Assembly: GCA_016716235.1 (NCBI GenBank)
Contig: JADJWS010000001.1
Coordinates: 1,054,001-1,118,000 of the forward strand
Source: Candidatus Defluviilinea gracilis
GTDB taxonomy: Bacteria > Chloroflexota > Anaerolineae > Anaerolineales > Villigracilaceae
Reading direction: 5' to 3'
DNA: 64,000 nt
Shown here: piece after piece, positions 1 to 8,178 of the stretch
Layout of the letters: every line of letters starts with the position of its first letter
How positions within the stretch are numbered: the first letter of the stretch is position 1
Made by a program: the position numbers and the translations under genes
Notes under the pieces: generated by a model
Told to the model about the DNA's origin: nothing
The model's input: the letters and a program-made list of their open reading frames with translations, nothing else
Databases searched by the model: none

Positions 1-48
1 CAGCGTCCTAATCCGAAAAATGTATGGTAGAGAAATTTCCAATAATGT

Positions 49-969
49 CTATTCCTTCAACCCCGTCATCGAAATGCCTTCGATGAACACGCGCTGACCG
101 AAGAAGAAGATGATGAGGATGGGCAAGACCACCAGCGTGCTGACCGCCATCAGATAAGGATAGGCATTGGCAATGGTGCTGTTGAAGGAAAAGGTGCGTT
201 GCAGATTTTCCACGCCAAGCGCCAGCACGAATTTGCTCTGGTCGTGGACGTAGATCAACGGACCGAGATAATCGTTCCACGCGCCGATGAAGGAGAGCAA
301 TGCCACCACCGTCAGCGCGGGGCGCGAGAGCGGGAGCATGATGCGGAAGAGAATGTCGAACTCGCTCGCGCCGTCAATCCGCGCCGCGTCCGAAAGTTCG
401 GAGGGGATGGTGCGGAAGAACTGCCTGAGCATAAAAATGTAGTAGGGGCTTCCGCAAAAGGCGGGGACGATCAGCGGCAGGAAGGAATTGATCCAGCCGA
501 GTTGTTTGAAGATCATGAACAACGGAACCATCTGCACTTGAAACGGAACCATCATCGTGGCAAGGCATAGATAAAAAAGCGTATCGCGCCACTTCCATTG
601 GATGCGCGAAAAGCCGTATGCCACGATCGCGGAAGACAACACCACGCCAATGGTATAAGGGACGGCGTAGAGGAACAACGTGTTCATCATGTATTGCGTG
701 AACGGCTGGCTATTCCAGGCGTCGGGGAAGTTGTTCCAAAAGGCGGGGCTGGGGAACCAGATGGGCGGCGCGACATACACCTGCGCGTCGTTCTTCAACG
801 CCGAAGAGAACATCCAGTAAAACGGCATGACAAATGTGATCGCGAGCAGGATCAAAACCGCGTACTTGACGATTTCAGCGATCCATTCACCAACGCCCAG
901 ACGCTTGCGTTTGTTCGCTTTGGGTTGGGGCTGTTGGGAGGTTGGCAGGATTGCGGGTTGCATGTTCAT
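49..969 (-). CDS. ABC sugar transporter permease, MalG/UgpE type
   Basis: Inner-membrane permease of a carbohydrate ABC importer, 306 residues. After a basic cytoplasmic tail (residues 1-30, Pro/Gln/Lys rich) come about six hydrophobic segments, the first at about 35-55. The cytoplasmic EAA loop that docks on the ATPase is at about 195-214 (DAARIDGASEFDILFRIMLP). It is the last gene of the operon, 9 nt behind the partner permease, with the binding protein further upstream. No ATP-binding subunit is present. In this family a shared MsmK/UgpC-like ATPase is often encoded elsewhere (inference). The sugar cannot be told from sequence. No terminator is visible in the 48 nt left in the window. Confidence 0.93.
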   Translation of the reverse strand: MNMQPAILPTSQQPQPKANKRKRLGVGEWIAEIVKYAVLILLAITFVMPFYWMFSSALKNDAQVYVAPPIWFPSPAFWNNFPDAWNSQPFTQYMMNTLFLYAVPYTIGVVLSSAIVAYGFSRIQWKWRDTLFYLCLATMMVPFQVQMVPLFMIFKQLGWINSFLPLIVPAFCGSPYYIFMLRQFFRTIPSELSDAARIDGASEFDILFRIMLPLSRPALTVVALLSFIGAWNDYLGPLIYVHDQSKFVLALGVENLQRTFSFNSTIANAYPYLMAVSTLVVLPILIIFFFGQRVFIEGISMTGLKE

Positions 970-978
970 GGCATCCTC

Positions 979-1881
979 CTATTTCTCGCTACCGTAGTAC
1001 ACCCAGCGGGCGGATGTTCGGAACAGGATAAAGGTAAAGATCACGATCACAATGAACAACATCCACGCCAGCGCGGCGGCTTTGCCCATGCGCAGGTATT
1101 CAAAGGCGTTGCGATAGAGGTACAAGCCGTACAACTCAGTGGACTTGCTCGGTCCGCCGCCCGTGATTAACCAGGGGAGCGTGAAAGACTGGAAGCCGTC
1201 AATGAAGCCCATGATGAGGTTGAACAGGATCACGGGCGTGCACATCGGGATGGTGATATGCCAGAACTTGTGGAAGATATTCGCGCCGTCCAGCTCGGCG
1301 GCCTCGTACAGGCTACGCGGCACATCCTGCAAGGTCGCCAAAAAGATGATGATGGCGTTGCCCTGCGCCCACATGTAAATCATAATGAGCGACGGTTTCG
1401 CCAAATCGGGGCTGGAAAGGAAGGGAATGACGGGCAGTCCCAATCCCTGCATGAGCGCGTTGACCAAGCCGAATTGCGTGTTCAACAAAAACTGCCAAAC
1501 CATCGCTACCACAATCGTCGGCACAATGGCGGGGAAGAAAAAGATGGCGCGGAAGAACGGTCGCGCCGCGATTTTTGTATTCAGCAGGGAAGCCATGAGG
1601 AACGCTGAAATCACTCCCAGCGGCGCGCTGAGCAAGACATAATATAGCGTGTTGCCGATCACTTTGATAAAGGTGGCGTCTTCGGTGAAAAGTTCGATGT
1701 AATTTCCAGGCCCGATCCACACGGCGGGGCGCAGAAGATCGTAGCGCGTAAAACTGTAATACAACGAGGCGATCAGCGGATACAGCGTCCAGAGCAGAAA
1801 GCCGATCAACCAGGGTGAAACAAATAGAACTCCAAGCAGGGTATCGCGTTGACTGCGGGTTTTCAGAAAGGGGAGATTCAT
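979..1881 (-). CDS. ABC sugar transporter permease, MalF/UgpA type
   Basis: Second membrane subunit of the carbohydrate importer, 300 residues, expected to pair with the MalG-type subunit encoded just downstream. The first hydrophobic segment is at about 14-36 and five more follow. The EAA loop is at about 193-212 (EAAELDGANIFHKFWHITIP). The length is normal for short UgpA/LacF-type permeases that lack the large MalF periplasmic loop. The gene is separated from the upstream binding-protein gene by about 168 nt, which hold a 97-bp palindromic repeat (1902-1998). The permeases may therefore be expressed less than the binding protein, since the hairpin could slow transcription or trim the mRNA (inference). 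Confidence 0.93.
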   Translation of the reverse strand: MNLPFLKTRSQRDTLLGVLFVSPWLIGFLLWTLYPLIASLYYSFTRYDLLRPAVWIGPGNYIELFTEDATFIKVIGNTLYYVLLSAPLGVISAFLMASLLNTKIAARPFFRAIFFFPAIVPTIVVAMVWQFLLNTQFGLVNALMQGLGLPVIPFLSSPDLAKPSLIMIYMWAQGNAIIIFLATLQDVPRSLYEAAELDGANIFHKFWHITIPMCTPVILFNLIMGFIDGFQSFTLPWLITGGGPSKSTELYGLYLYRNAFEYLRMGKAAALAWMLFIVIVIFTFILFRTSARWVYYGSEK

Positions 1882-1901
1882 GGCGGTCTATCCCTTTAAT
1901 C

Positions 1902-1998
1902 AGGACTTACGCAACTGGCGGGCAGTTCGATTTGCCAAGCAAATCGTGCCGCCGCCGCAGCGCAACTATGGCGCAACAGGTTCAACTGTGTAAGTCCT
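1902..1998 (-). repeat. 97-bp palindromic repeat, copy 1
   Basis: The ends are near-perfect inverted repeats (AGGACTTACGCA at the left, TGTAAGTCCT at the right). Inside is a second hairpin arm, CGATTTGCCAAGCAAATCG. The reverse complement of this unit recurs at 3825-3921 with only a few differences, and a shorter version at 3629-3710. It sits between the binding-protein gene and the permeases of the sugar operon. It contains no ORF. Non-autonomous palindromic elements of this size (MITE- or REPIN-like) are known in bacteria, but I do not recognise this family. Confidence 0.85.
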
Positions 1999-2049
1999 AT
2001 TAATAATACATGCAAGGGGCTTCCACAGAAACCCCTTGCATGAACAGAT

Positions 2050-3442
2050 TTATTTGAAGCCGGCGTTCTTGTATTCGGTGTCGCAACGCTTCTGGAATTC
2101 CGCGGCGGCGTCGGCGCCCGTCATCGTGTCGCGGTAGACCGCTTCGCGCAGTTCGCCATAAGCGGTTTCCACAAACGATTGGATCGGGCAGGCGATCGCG
2201 TTCTCGATCTCGGTCGCTTCGTTGACGGAGTCGAAGTAGAACTTCAAGCCAGGATAGGCGTTCGGGTCGGCTTTGGCAAGGAAAGGTTTGTAGGCGGGAA
2301 GCCAGCCCAAATCCTTGAACATCTTTTCGCAGACTTCATCCGAGTTGAGGAACTCGGCGAACTTGAACGCTTCTTCGGATTTCTTCGCGTCTTTGAAGAA
2401 GACGTTGAAGTGACCGCCTGTGCCTTGCACTTTCGCGCCGCGCCGGCTCTCAGGGACGGGAACCCAGGTGGCGCGGTTATTTTTCGCCACTTCGGGCATT
2501 TGCGCCTGAGTCTCGCCAGGGTGCCAATAGCCTTCGATGATCATGGCTTGCACTTCGGCATTGAACGATCCGCCCCAGGTTTCGTTCGCGGCGACAGAGC
2601 GCATACCCGCCATCTGGTCGGGACCGACGATGCGATAGAACTCGCCCATCACGTCAAAGGCTTCCGCCATACCGTCGTTGGCAAGGTCGAATGTGCCAGT
2701 GGCGGGATCGAACCACTTGAAACCCCAGGAGCGGGCGGCAAAGAATCCGTCGCCAAAACCGCCGCCTTCCGCATCATAGGGGTCGAGACCGATGGTCAAC
2801 AGGTTGCCAGCGGAATCGAACTTGGTCAACTTGCGATGCCATTCGAGCGCCTCATCCCATGTAACAGGGGGAGCATCTGGATCCAAGCCCGCTTCTTCCA
2901 CCATTTTGGCGTTGTAGTCCATGCCGAAGCGGACGAAACATTCCAGCGTGGGAACGCCGTATTGTTTGCCGTTATAGAAGCCGGCATCCCAGTTGCCGCT
3001 GATGTAGTCTTCCTTTTTGACGATGGAGCTCTGGCTGACCCAATCGCTCACGTCAACGCAGACGTCGCGGGTGAACAGGTCGGGGTACGGCACGTTGGGA
3101 AGCGGCATCGGGAGGAGAGCCAGCCGCAAGGGCGGTGAAGAGCGCCTCATTCGCAACACTGGGTTTCATCTCGACATCGGTCGACCCGAGTAATTCTTTG
3201 TACTTCGCCATTTCCTTGAACGAGGCAAAGATGGGAACCAGTTCGCCCCAGCCTACCCACCATTGCACGGCATCGGGGTTGGCCGGAGCGAGTTCATCGG
3301 TAGGCTGGGGTTCGCTTCCCGTATCTTCAGGCGTCAAGGTGATGCGCGGTCCGCAGGCGGCAAGCGCCGTTCCCAATGCGCCGAGAGACGCCAGTTTGAG
3401 AAACTCTCTGCGGCTGATATAAACCTTCATTTTCTCCGTCAT
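2050..3442 (-). pseudogene. Sugar ABC transporter substrate-binding lipoprotein, frameshifted
   Basis: Extracytoplasmic solute-binding protein of the sugar importer (family 1, MalE/UgpB-like). The N-terminus carries a twin-arginine signal (SRREFLK) followed by a lipobox (ALAAC), so the product should be a Tat-exported lipoprotein. The reading frame breaks near 3097-3099. Upstream it encodes about 115 residues ending ...AGSPPDAAS, and downstream it continues one frame over with NVPYPDLFTRD and then about 340 residues of typical binding protein. Removing one C from a CCC run on the coding strand joins the two parts into one normal protein of about 460 residues. So this is either a recent frameshift or a sequencing indel. 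A good promoter lies upstream (3572-3599). Confidence 0.88.
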
Positions 3443-3551
3443 ATCTTTTCTCCTTTAATTGATAGAGTAACACGCTGGTTCGCAATGTTTCATGATCTGT
3501 AAACCGATGCGCCTCCTTTCGCCTAAGAGAGTTGACAAGTAAAAAGTCCCG

Positions 3552-3599
3552 TTATAACATGTTTATAACATATTATAATGACTATCAGGCAAATGTCAA
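3552..3599 (-). promoter_or_regulatory. Sigma-70-type promoter and possible operator for the sugar ABC operon
   Basis: On the minus strand TTGACA (3599-3594) is followed after 16 nt by TATAAT (3577-3572), a consensus-like promoter about 125 nt before the binding-protein start. Overlapping the -10 box and the expected transcription start are three direct repeats on the plus strand: TTATAACAT (3552-3560), TTATAACAT (3563-3571) and TTATAATG (3573-3580). They are spaced 10-11 nt, about one helical turn. This fits an operator for the divergently encoded GntR/FCD regulator at 4268, but the link is inferred from position only. Confidence 0.6.
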
Positions 3600-3628
3600 T
3601 CTGTTCATTAGGGCAGTCGCATTAGAAT

Positions 3629-3710
3629 AGGACTTACGCAGTTGAACCTGTTGCGCCGTAGTTGCACTGCGGCGGCGGCAGTACAACTGCCCGCCAACTG
3701 CGTAAGTCCT
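3629..3710 (+). repeat. Palindromic repeat, short form (82 bp), copy 2
   Basis: Same terminal inverted repeats as copies 1 and 3 (AGGACTTACGCAGTTG at the left, CAACTGCGTAAGTCCT at the right; 16 bp perfect). The inner hairpin arm built on GATTTGCTTGGCAAATC is missing and replaced by GTAC. It lies in the regulatory gap between the binding-protein gene and the GntR gene, 115 nt from copy 3, in the same orientation. Confidence 0.85.
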
Positions 3711-3824
3711 GAAAATCTCGAGGTTCGAAACACGGTCGTTTGTCTGCGTATCCGCTACGTTTCGCCAATCTGCGCAAATTCTTCCGAGAAGGAGTAGCAT
3801 GAATTCGCGAGGAGTAGCAAACAT

Positions 3825-3921
3825 AGAACTTACGCAGTTGAACCTCTTGCGCCGTAGTTGCACTGCGGCGGCGGCACGATTTGCTTGGCAAATCGAACTG
3901 CCCGCCAACTGCGTAAGTCCT
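3825..3921 (+). repeat. 97-bp palindromic repeat, copy 3
   Basis: Full-length copy, nearly the exact reverse complement of 1902-1998. It starts AGAACTTACGCAGTTG (one mismatch in the outer arm) and ends CAACTGCGTAAGTCCT, and it contains the inner palindrome CGATTTGCTTGGCAAATCG. Two inverted copies so flank the frameshifted binding-protein gene. Confidence 0.85.
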
Positions 3922-4104
3922 GAAACAAAAAAACAAATGCGATCACCCCACTCTATTCATGGAACGTTCTACCAAACATTCTGTATAATAGACCCTGTCG
4001 GAAATAATTTTCAGGACGCAGATGAACGCTGATGCAAAGAGAGAAAAAATCCGCGTTTTCTGCTCGCTTCGCGGTCAGCGCCCAACTAAGACACTGTTTC
4101 GTAA

Positions 4105-4211
4105 GTACACGAAGTTGACGGATTACACGGTCAAACACGGATTTTAAAATGGTTTTCTCCGTGACATCCGTGTGATCCGTGTCCAAAAAAACTTAAGAAG
4201 CGCTCTCTAAG
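4105..4211 (+). repeat. Dispersed ACGGAT-rich repeat, copy A
   Basis: About 107 bp rich in ACGGATTACACGG / CCGTGTGATCCGTGT motifs. An inverted, diverged copy lies at 18979-19088 with the blocks in the same order: CTTAGAGAGCG, GGACACGGAT, TCACGGAGAAAACCATTT, AAATCCGTG, TTGACCGTGT, ATCCGTCAA. No coding potential is visible. It occupies the leader region of the GntR gene. A TATAAT at 3984-3989 could be that gene's -10 box, but no convincing -35 was seen. Confidence 0.75.
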
Positions 4212-4267
4212 GATTTTGTCTTATTTCCGATAAAGCCGAATGGATGAAAACGCACAGGAAAACGAGC

Positions 4268-4903
4268 ATGGGCAAAGCAGGCACCAAGAAATCCTTCATC
4301 TACGAACAGTTGAAACGCAAGATCATTTCGAGCGAATTAACGGCAGGCACGGTCTTGAACGAAGCGGATCTGGCGCTGGAATTCAATATTGGAAAGACCC
4401 CCACCCGCGAGGCGTTGATCATGCTTGTGCATGAAGGTTTTGTAGAGGCGTTGCCGCGCGTTGGGTACGTCGTGACCCGGCTGACCCTGGAGGATATGCT
4501 CGAAATCTTTTCCCTGCGCACCATGGTGGAAGTGGAAGCCATCGGCATCGCTTCGGAGCGCATTTCAGAAGCCAATATCGACAAATTGATAGACAATAAC
4601 AAACAGGAAAGCGCGCTCGCCAAACAAAAAGTGGACGCGTCCTTGCGCGCGCAGGCTTATCAACTTAACCGTGAGTTTCACCTGATCATTGCCCAGGCGA
4701 CAGGCAACAATCGCCTCGCCCGCCTCGTCCAAAGCCTGATCGACGATCTCGAGCGCGCGCTATCCATCGACCCGTATATTGCCGACTCCAGCCAACACGA
4801 TGAGATCATCCTGCATTTGAAGAACCGTGATAGAGCCGGGGCGCAAGCCGCCATGCGCAGGCATATCGAAGACACCCGCGCGCGAATCGTCAATCGGTTT
4901 TGA
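4268..4903 (+). CDS. GntR-family transcriptional regulator, FCD (FadR) subfamily
   Basis: DNA-binding repressor or activator of 211 residues. A GntR winged helix (about residues 8-70, including NIGKTPTREALIMLVHEGFV) is followed by an all-helical FCD ligand-binding domain (about 80-205) with the conserved pattern LRTMVEVEA, NREFH and a late H (RRHIEDT). FCD proteins usually sense small carboxylates or sugar acids through a metal held by Asp and His residues. I chose ATG 4268 because AGGA lies 8 nt upstream; ATG 4244 is in frame but has no ribosome site. The gene is divergent from the sugar ABC operon and probably controls it (inference from position). Confidence 0.9.
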   Translation: MGKAGTKKSFIYEQLKRKIISSELTAGTVLNEADLALEFNIGKTPTREALIMLVHEGFVEALPRVGYVVTRLTLEDMLEIFSLRTMVEVEAIGIASERISEANIDKLIDNNKQESALAKQKVDASLRAQAYQLNREFHLIIAQATGNNRLARLVQSLIDDLERALSIDPYIADSSQHDEIILHLKNRDRAGAQAAMRRHIEDTRARIVNRF

Positions 4904-5289
4904 GCGAGGTTTCTTTATCATTCCCCCGCGCTCTGGGGCGGCATGGTTGAGCCGAGGCGTTTCATGATCATAAGCAAGGATCACATCCGCATGTTGCGAG
5001 GATCGTTTCATGGGGGTTTGGGATAACGCGGGAGCGCCGGAAAGGAAAAAAAGAGATTGGATTCTTCTTGCTCTTCCTTTGTGACCGTCGTGTCCTTTGT
5101 GTTTGAGAAAAGAAGTCCCGTTAAAAACGGTAGAGCCATTTTTTCTCAACGAACTCTTCCTTCTCGGTGGCAAAGAATGGTTGTTACCTTCCCAATTGGA
5201 CGCCCCCACGGGAAAATAAAAGCGGCAAGCGCTTCAGAATGTTGTACAATCACGGGGAATATCGAGTCTTCCATGTGGACAACGCCAAC
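4904..5289. other. Gene-free stretch between gntR and the mevalonate decarboxylase gene
   Basis: About 386 nt with no convincing gene. It holds a TTTGTG/GTGTCC dispersed-repeat patch near 5077-5103 (CCTTTGTGACCGTCGTGTCCTTTGTG in sense, shared with other gaps) and a TACAAT at 5245-5250 that could be a -10 box for the downstream gene, though no matching -35 was seen. The downstream reading frame stays open back to 5167, but those extra residues do not resemble the enzyme family. Confidence 0.5.
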
Positions 5290-6255
5290 ATGAATGCCAC
5301 CGCCGTCAGTCACCCCAATATCGCCTTTATCAAATATTGGGGGAATCGCGATAACGCCCTGCGTATCCCTATGAACGGGTCGATCTCGATGAACCTCGAT
5401 GGCTTGACAACGCGCACCACGGTCAGTTTTCAGCCCTCGCTCCCATTCGATGAACTGATCATCAACGGCCACGAAGTCATGGGCGCAGGCTTGAAACGGG
5501 TTTCAGAAATTTTAGACCTGATTCGAGAAAAAGCGCAGATCAACGCCCGCGCCGAAGCGGTGACCGAAAACAACTTTCCATCCGGCGCTGGCATCGCATC
5601 CTCCGCTTCGGCGTTTGCCGCGCTGGCATTGGCGGGAAGCGCCGCCGCAGGACTCAACCTCGGCGAACGCGAACTCTCGCGTCTTGCGCGACGGGGATCC
5701 GGCTCGGCTTCACGCTCCATCCCCGGCGGATTCGTCGAGTGGCAGGCTGGCGTAAGCGATGAAGAGTCGTTCGCGTTCTCGATTGCGCCGCCAAATCACT
5801 GGGAACTTGTAGACCTTGTAGCCATCGTCAGCGCGGCGCATAAAAAAACGGGCTCCACCGAAGGGCATGCGATTGCCCCCACAAGCCCGCTTCAGACCGC
5901 CCGTGTGCTTGACGCGCCGCGTCGGCTTGAGAAGTGCCGCCAGGCGATCCTCGCTAAGGATTTCAACGCGTTCGCCGCCATCGTCGAATTAGATTCGGAT
6001 ATGATGCACGCCGTGATGATGACATCCACGCCGGCGCTCCAGTATTGGAAACCCGCATCGCTCGCCGTAATGGAGGCTGTTCGCATGTGGCGGGCGGACG
6101 GACTCCCCGCCTGCTACACCATGGACGCCGGCGCGAACGTGCACGTGCTCACGCTGGAATCGGAAGCGCAAGGCATCGAGAAAAAATTGCGCGAGATCGA
6201 TGGAGTGCAAAATATCCTTGTCGCCCGCCCCGGCGGCGCGGCGAAGATCGTATGA
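5290..6255 (+). CDS. mvaD: Mevalonate-pathway decarboxylase (diphosphomevalonate or phosphomevalonate decarboxylase)
   Basis: GHMP-kinase-superfamily enzyme, 321 residues, that makes isopentenyl (di)phosphate for isoprenoids by ATP-dependent decarboxylation. Markers are the N-terminal HPNIAFIKYWGNRD, the phosphate loop PSGAGIASSASAFAALA, GSASRSIPGGFVEW, and the late MDAGANVHVL with the catalytic-type Asp. The start at 5290 matches the usual N-terminus (MNATAVSHPNIA). A longer in-frame start at 5167 adds 41 unrelated residues. The IKYWG motif is followed by Asn where many diphosphomevalonate decarboxylases have Lys. A Roseiflexus homologue was reported to use the monophosphate, so the substrate is uncertain. 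ParA follows 64 nt later, probably by chance. Confidence 0.9.
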   Translation: MNATAVSHPNIAFIKYWGNRDNALRIPMNGSISMNLDGLTTRTTVSFQPSLPFDELIINGHEVMGAGLKRVSEILDLIREKAQINARAEAVTENNFPSGAGIASSASAFAALALAGSAAAGLNLGERELSRLARRGSGSASRSIPGGFVEWQAGVSDEESFAFSIAPPNHWELVDLVAIVSAAHKKTGSTEGHAIAPTSPLQTARVLDAPRRLEKCRQAILAKDFNAFAAIVELDSDMMHAVMMTSTPALQYWKPASLAVMEAVRMWRADGLPACYTMDAGANVHVLTLESEAQGIEKKLREIDGVQNILVARPGGAAKIV

Positions 6256-6319
6256 CCGTTTTCAGATCGCCAGCCATGTTCGCCGCAGGAAAATCGTCAA
6301 TCGGAAATCAAAAATCGCC

Positions 6320-7099
6320 ATGACCCGCATCTACACCATCGTCAACCAAAAAGGCGGAGTGGGCAAGACCACCACCGCCATCAATCTCGGCGCATATCTT
6401 GCGAAACTCGACCAGCGCGTCCTCATCGTGGATATTGATCCGCAAGCCAACGCCACCTCCAGCCTCGGCGTGGATAAGAACAACGTATCCATCAGCACCT
6501 ACGACGCGTTGCTTTCGAGCGATGTGCCTGCCTCTTCGATCCTCTTCAACGAGCGGCTTCAACTTTCGCTGTTGCCGTCTTCGCCATCCCTCGCGGGCGC
6601 GGAAGTGGAGTTGGTCGAAGAAGACGGCAGGGAATTTCGTTTGAGGGACGCGCTCGACTCATTCAAAGATAAATACGATTACATCCTGATCGACTGCCCT
6701 CCCTCGCTGGGACTGCTCACCGTCAACGGGTTGGTCGCGGCGAAGGACGGCGTGTTGATTCCCGTTCAATGCGAATACCTCGCGCTGGAGGGACTCGGTC
6801 AGATCACGCAGACCATCGAGCGAGTCCAATCCTCGCTCTTCCCCAAATTGCGCGTGCGCGGCGTGATCCTGACAATGTTCGACTCGCGCACCAATCTCGC
6901 TTCCGATGTGGTGAAGGAAGTCAACAACCATTTTCCGGGACAGGTCTTCAAGAGCGTAGTACCGCGCAGTATCCGCCTCGCCGAAGCGCCATCGTATGGA
7001 CTTCCCATTTCGGCATACGCGCCGTCATCCGTTGGCGCGGGGGCGTATGAGTCATTGGCGAAAGAATTGTTGAAAGGCGACGGAATAAAGGCAAATTAA
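6320..7099 (+). CDS. parA: Chromosome-partitioning ATPase ParA (Soj)
   Basis: Deviant Walker A ATPase of 259 residues that cycles on nucleoid DNA and moves ParB-parS complexes. The P-loop KGGVGKTTTA is at residues 11-20, with the signature Lys near its start. Walker A' and switch residues include DIDPQANATSSLG and DCPPSLGLLT. The start is ATG 6320 (MTRIYTIVNQKGG), which is the usual Soj start. The frame is open upstream to 6200, but that part reads through a repeat-like patch (AATCGTCAATCGG). It is followed by parB after 115 nt. A parS-like site is present at 32821. Confidence 0.95.
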   Translation: MTRIYTIVNQKGGVGKTTTAINLGAYLAKLDQRVLIVDIDPQANATSSLGVDKNNVSISTYDALLSSDVPASSILFNERLQLSLLPSSPSLAGAEVELVEEDGREFRLRDALDSFKDKYDYILIDCPPSLGLLTVNGLVAAKDGVLIPVQCEYLALEGLGQITQTIERVQSSLFPKLRVRGVILTMFDSRTNLASDVVKEVNNHFPGQVFKSVVPRSIRLAEAPSYGLPISAYAPSSVGAGAYESLAKELLKGDGIKAN

Positions 7100-7181
7100 A
7101 CACGAAGGACACAACGGTCACAAAGGTTTGGCGTCTTAAAAACTTTGTGTCCTTCGTGTCACTTCGACAGGCTCAGTGCAA
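7100..7181. repeat. Inverted CACGAAGGACACAA repeat plus CTTCGACAGG patch
   Basis: ACACGAAGGACACAA (7100-7114) and TTGTGTCCTTCGTGT (7145-7159) are perfect 15-bp inverted repeats that can form a hairpin after parA. They are directly followed by ACTTCGACAGGCTCAGTGCAAGC (7160-7182), a second dispersed motif also seen at 39675, 47526 and 53288. Both families recur in other gaps of this window. Confidence 0.8.
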
Positions 7182-7214
7182 GCCTTTGTAGTGGAAAAGA
7201 AAAAGGAGTAAGGC

Positions 7215-8063
7215 ATGGCAAAACGTACCGGTCTCGGCAAAGGACTCGACGCGCTCATCCCCGGCGGAAAAGTATCCACGGGCGGCGAGGCGGGCGGAGT
7301 CACGCAAGTCTCCATTGATTCGATCCAGCGCAACCCGCGTCAGCCGCGCGAAAAATTCGACACGGCGGAGTTGGAGAATCTCGCCGCGTCCATCCGCGAG
7401 CATGGAGTGATCCAGCCTCTCATCGTCTCGCCGGGACGCGGCGGTATGTACACGTTGATCGCCGGTGAGCGGCGTTTGCAAGCCTCGCGCAAAGCCGGAT
7501 TGAAAACGGTGCCGGTCGTCATCCGCTCGGCGACGGATCAGCAATTGCTCGAACTCGCGCTCATCGAAAACGTCCAACGGGCGGACTTGAATCCGATCGA
7601 AGAGGCGGAGGCATATCAGAACCTTGCCAAAGAATTCAAGATGTCGCATGAGATCATCGCCTCACGTGTGGGAAAAAGCCGGGTCGCGGTGACCAACACG
7701 ATTCGTCTGCTTGACGCGTCGGCGGCGGTGAAGCAAGCGCTCGTAGACGGGAGAATCTCCGAGGGGCACGCGCGCGCGATGTTGTCGTTATCCGCCAAAG
7801 CGCAGGAACACTTGCTAAATCAGATTTTCAATCTCGATCTGAGCGTGCGGTCAACTGAAATGTTGGCGCGAAAACTTTCAGGGCAACGACCCGTCGTGAA
7901 AAAGAAATCAGGTCGAAGCCCGAACGTGAACGACGTGGAAAAGAAATTGCAGTCCAGCCTCGGCACGAAGGTCGCTCTCAAACACGGCAAACGCGGCGGC
8001 ACAGTGACGATCTATTATTATTCCGACGAGGAATTGGATTCACTGTTGGAAAAATTGACGTAA
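7215..8063 (+). CDS. parB: Chromosome-partitioning protein ParB (Spo0J)
   Basis: ParB/Spo0J of 282 residues, which binds parS, spreads as a CTP-dependent clamp and works with ParA and SMC. The N-terminus has the usual start (KRTGLGKGLDALIPGG). The nucleotide-binding box is at about 80-90 (TLIAGERRLQA), followed by IENVQRADLNPIEEAEAY (116-133) and a helix-turn-helix with SHEIIASRVGKSRVAVTNT. The C-terminal dimerisation part is present up to LLEKLT. A ribosome site AAGGAGTAAGGC precedes ATG 7215. The parA-parB order is canonical. Confidence 0.95.
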   Translation: MAKRTGLGKGLDALIPGGKVSTGGEAGGVTQVSIDSIQRNPRQPREKFDTAELENLAASIREHGVIQPLIVSPGRGGMYTLIAGERRLQASRKAGLKTVPVVIRSATDQQLLELALIENVQRADLNPIEEAEAYQNLAKEFKMSHEIIASRVGKSRVAVTNTIRLLDASAAVKQALVDGRISEGHARAMLSLSAKAQEHLLNQIFNLDLSVRSTEMLARKLSGQRPVVKKKSGRSPNVNDVEKKLQSSLGTKVALKHGKRGGTVTIYYYSDEELDSLLEKLT

Positions 8064-8070
8064 CATGTAT

Positions 8071-8168
8071 AAACCTGACAGGTCTCCGCGTTAGGCTGAG
8101 GAAAGATGGTCATTGTCCGCGCAAAAGTTTTGACAGGCAGTGACATGATGAGACCTGTCAGGTTTTTT
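8071..8168 (+). repeat. ACCTGACAGGT inverted-repeat element, possible parB terminator
   Basis: AAACCTGACAGGTCT (8071-8085) and AGACCTGTCAGGTTT (8151-8165) are perfect 15-bp inverted repeats around a 65-nt centre, followed by a run of T. It can act as a long hairpin terminator after parB. The same ACCTGACAGGT palindrome is found inside the pyrC reading frame at 38792-38820, so it belongs to a dispersed family. Confidence 0.7.
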
Positions 8169-8178
8169 CAGGAAAAAA

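Noticed and set aside
199..570. Plus-strand open frames opposite the sugar permeases and binding protein
   Set aside because: They are shadows of well-supported minus-strand genes, lack start signals and have no recognisable domain.
7100..7159. CRISPR-like array from the CACGAAGG repeats
   Set aside because: Copies are single or inverted pairs without regular spacers, and no cas genes are present.
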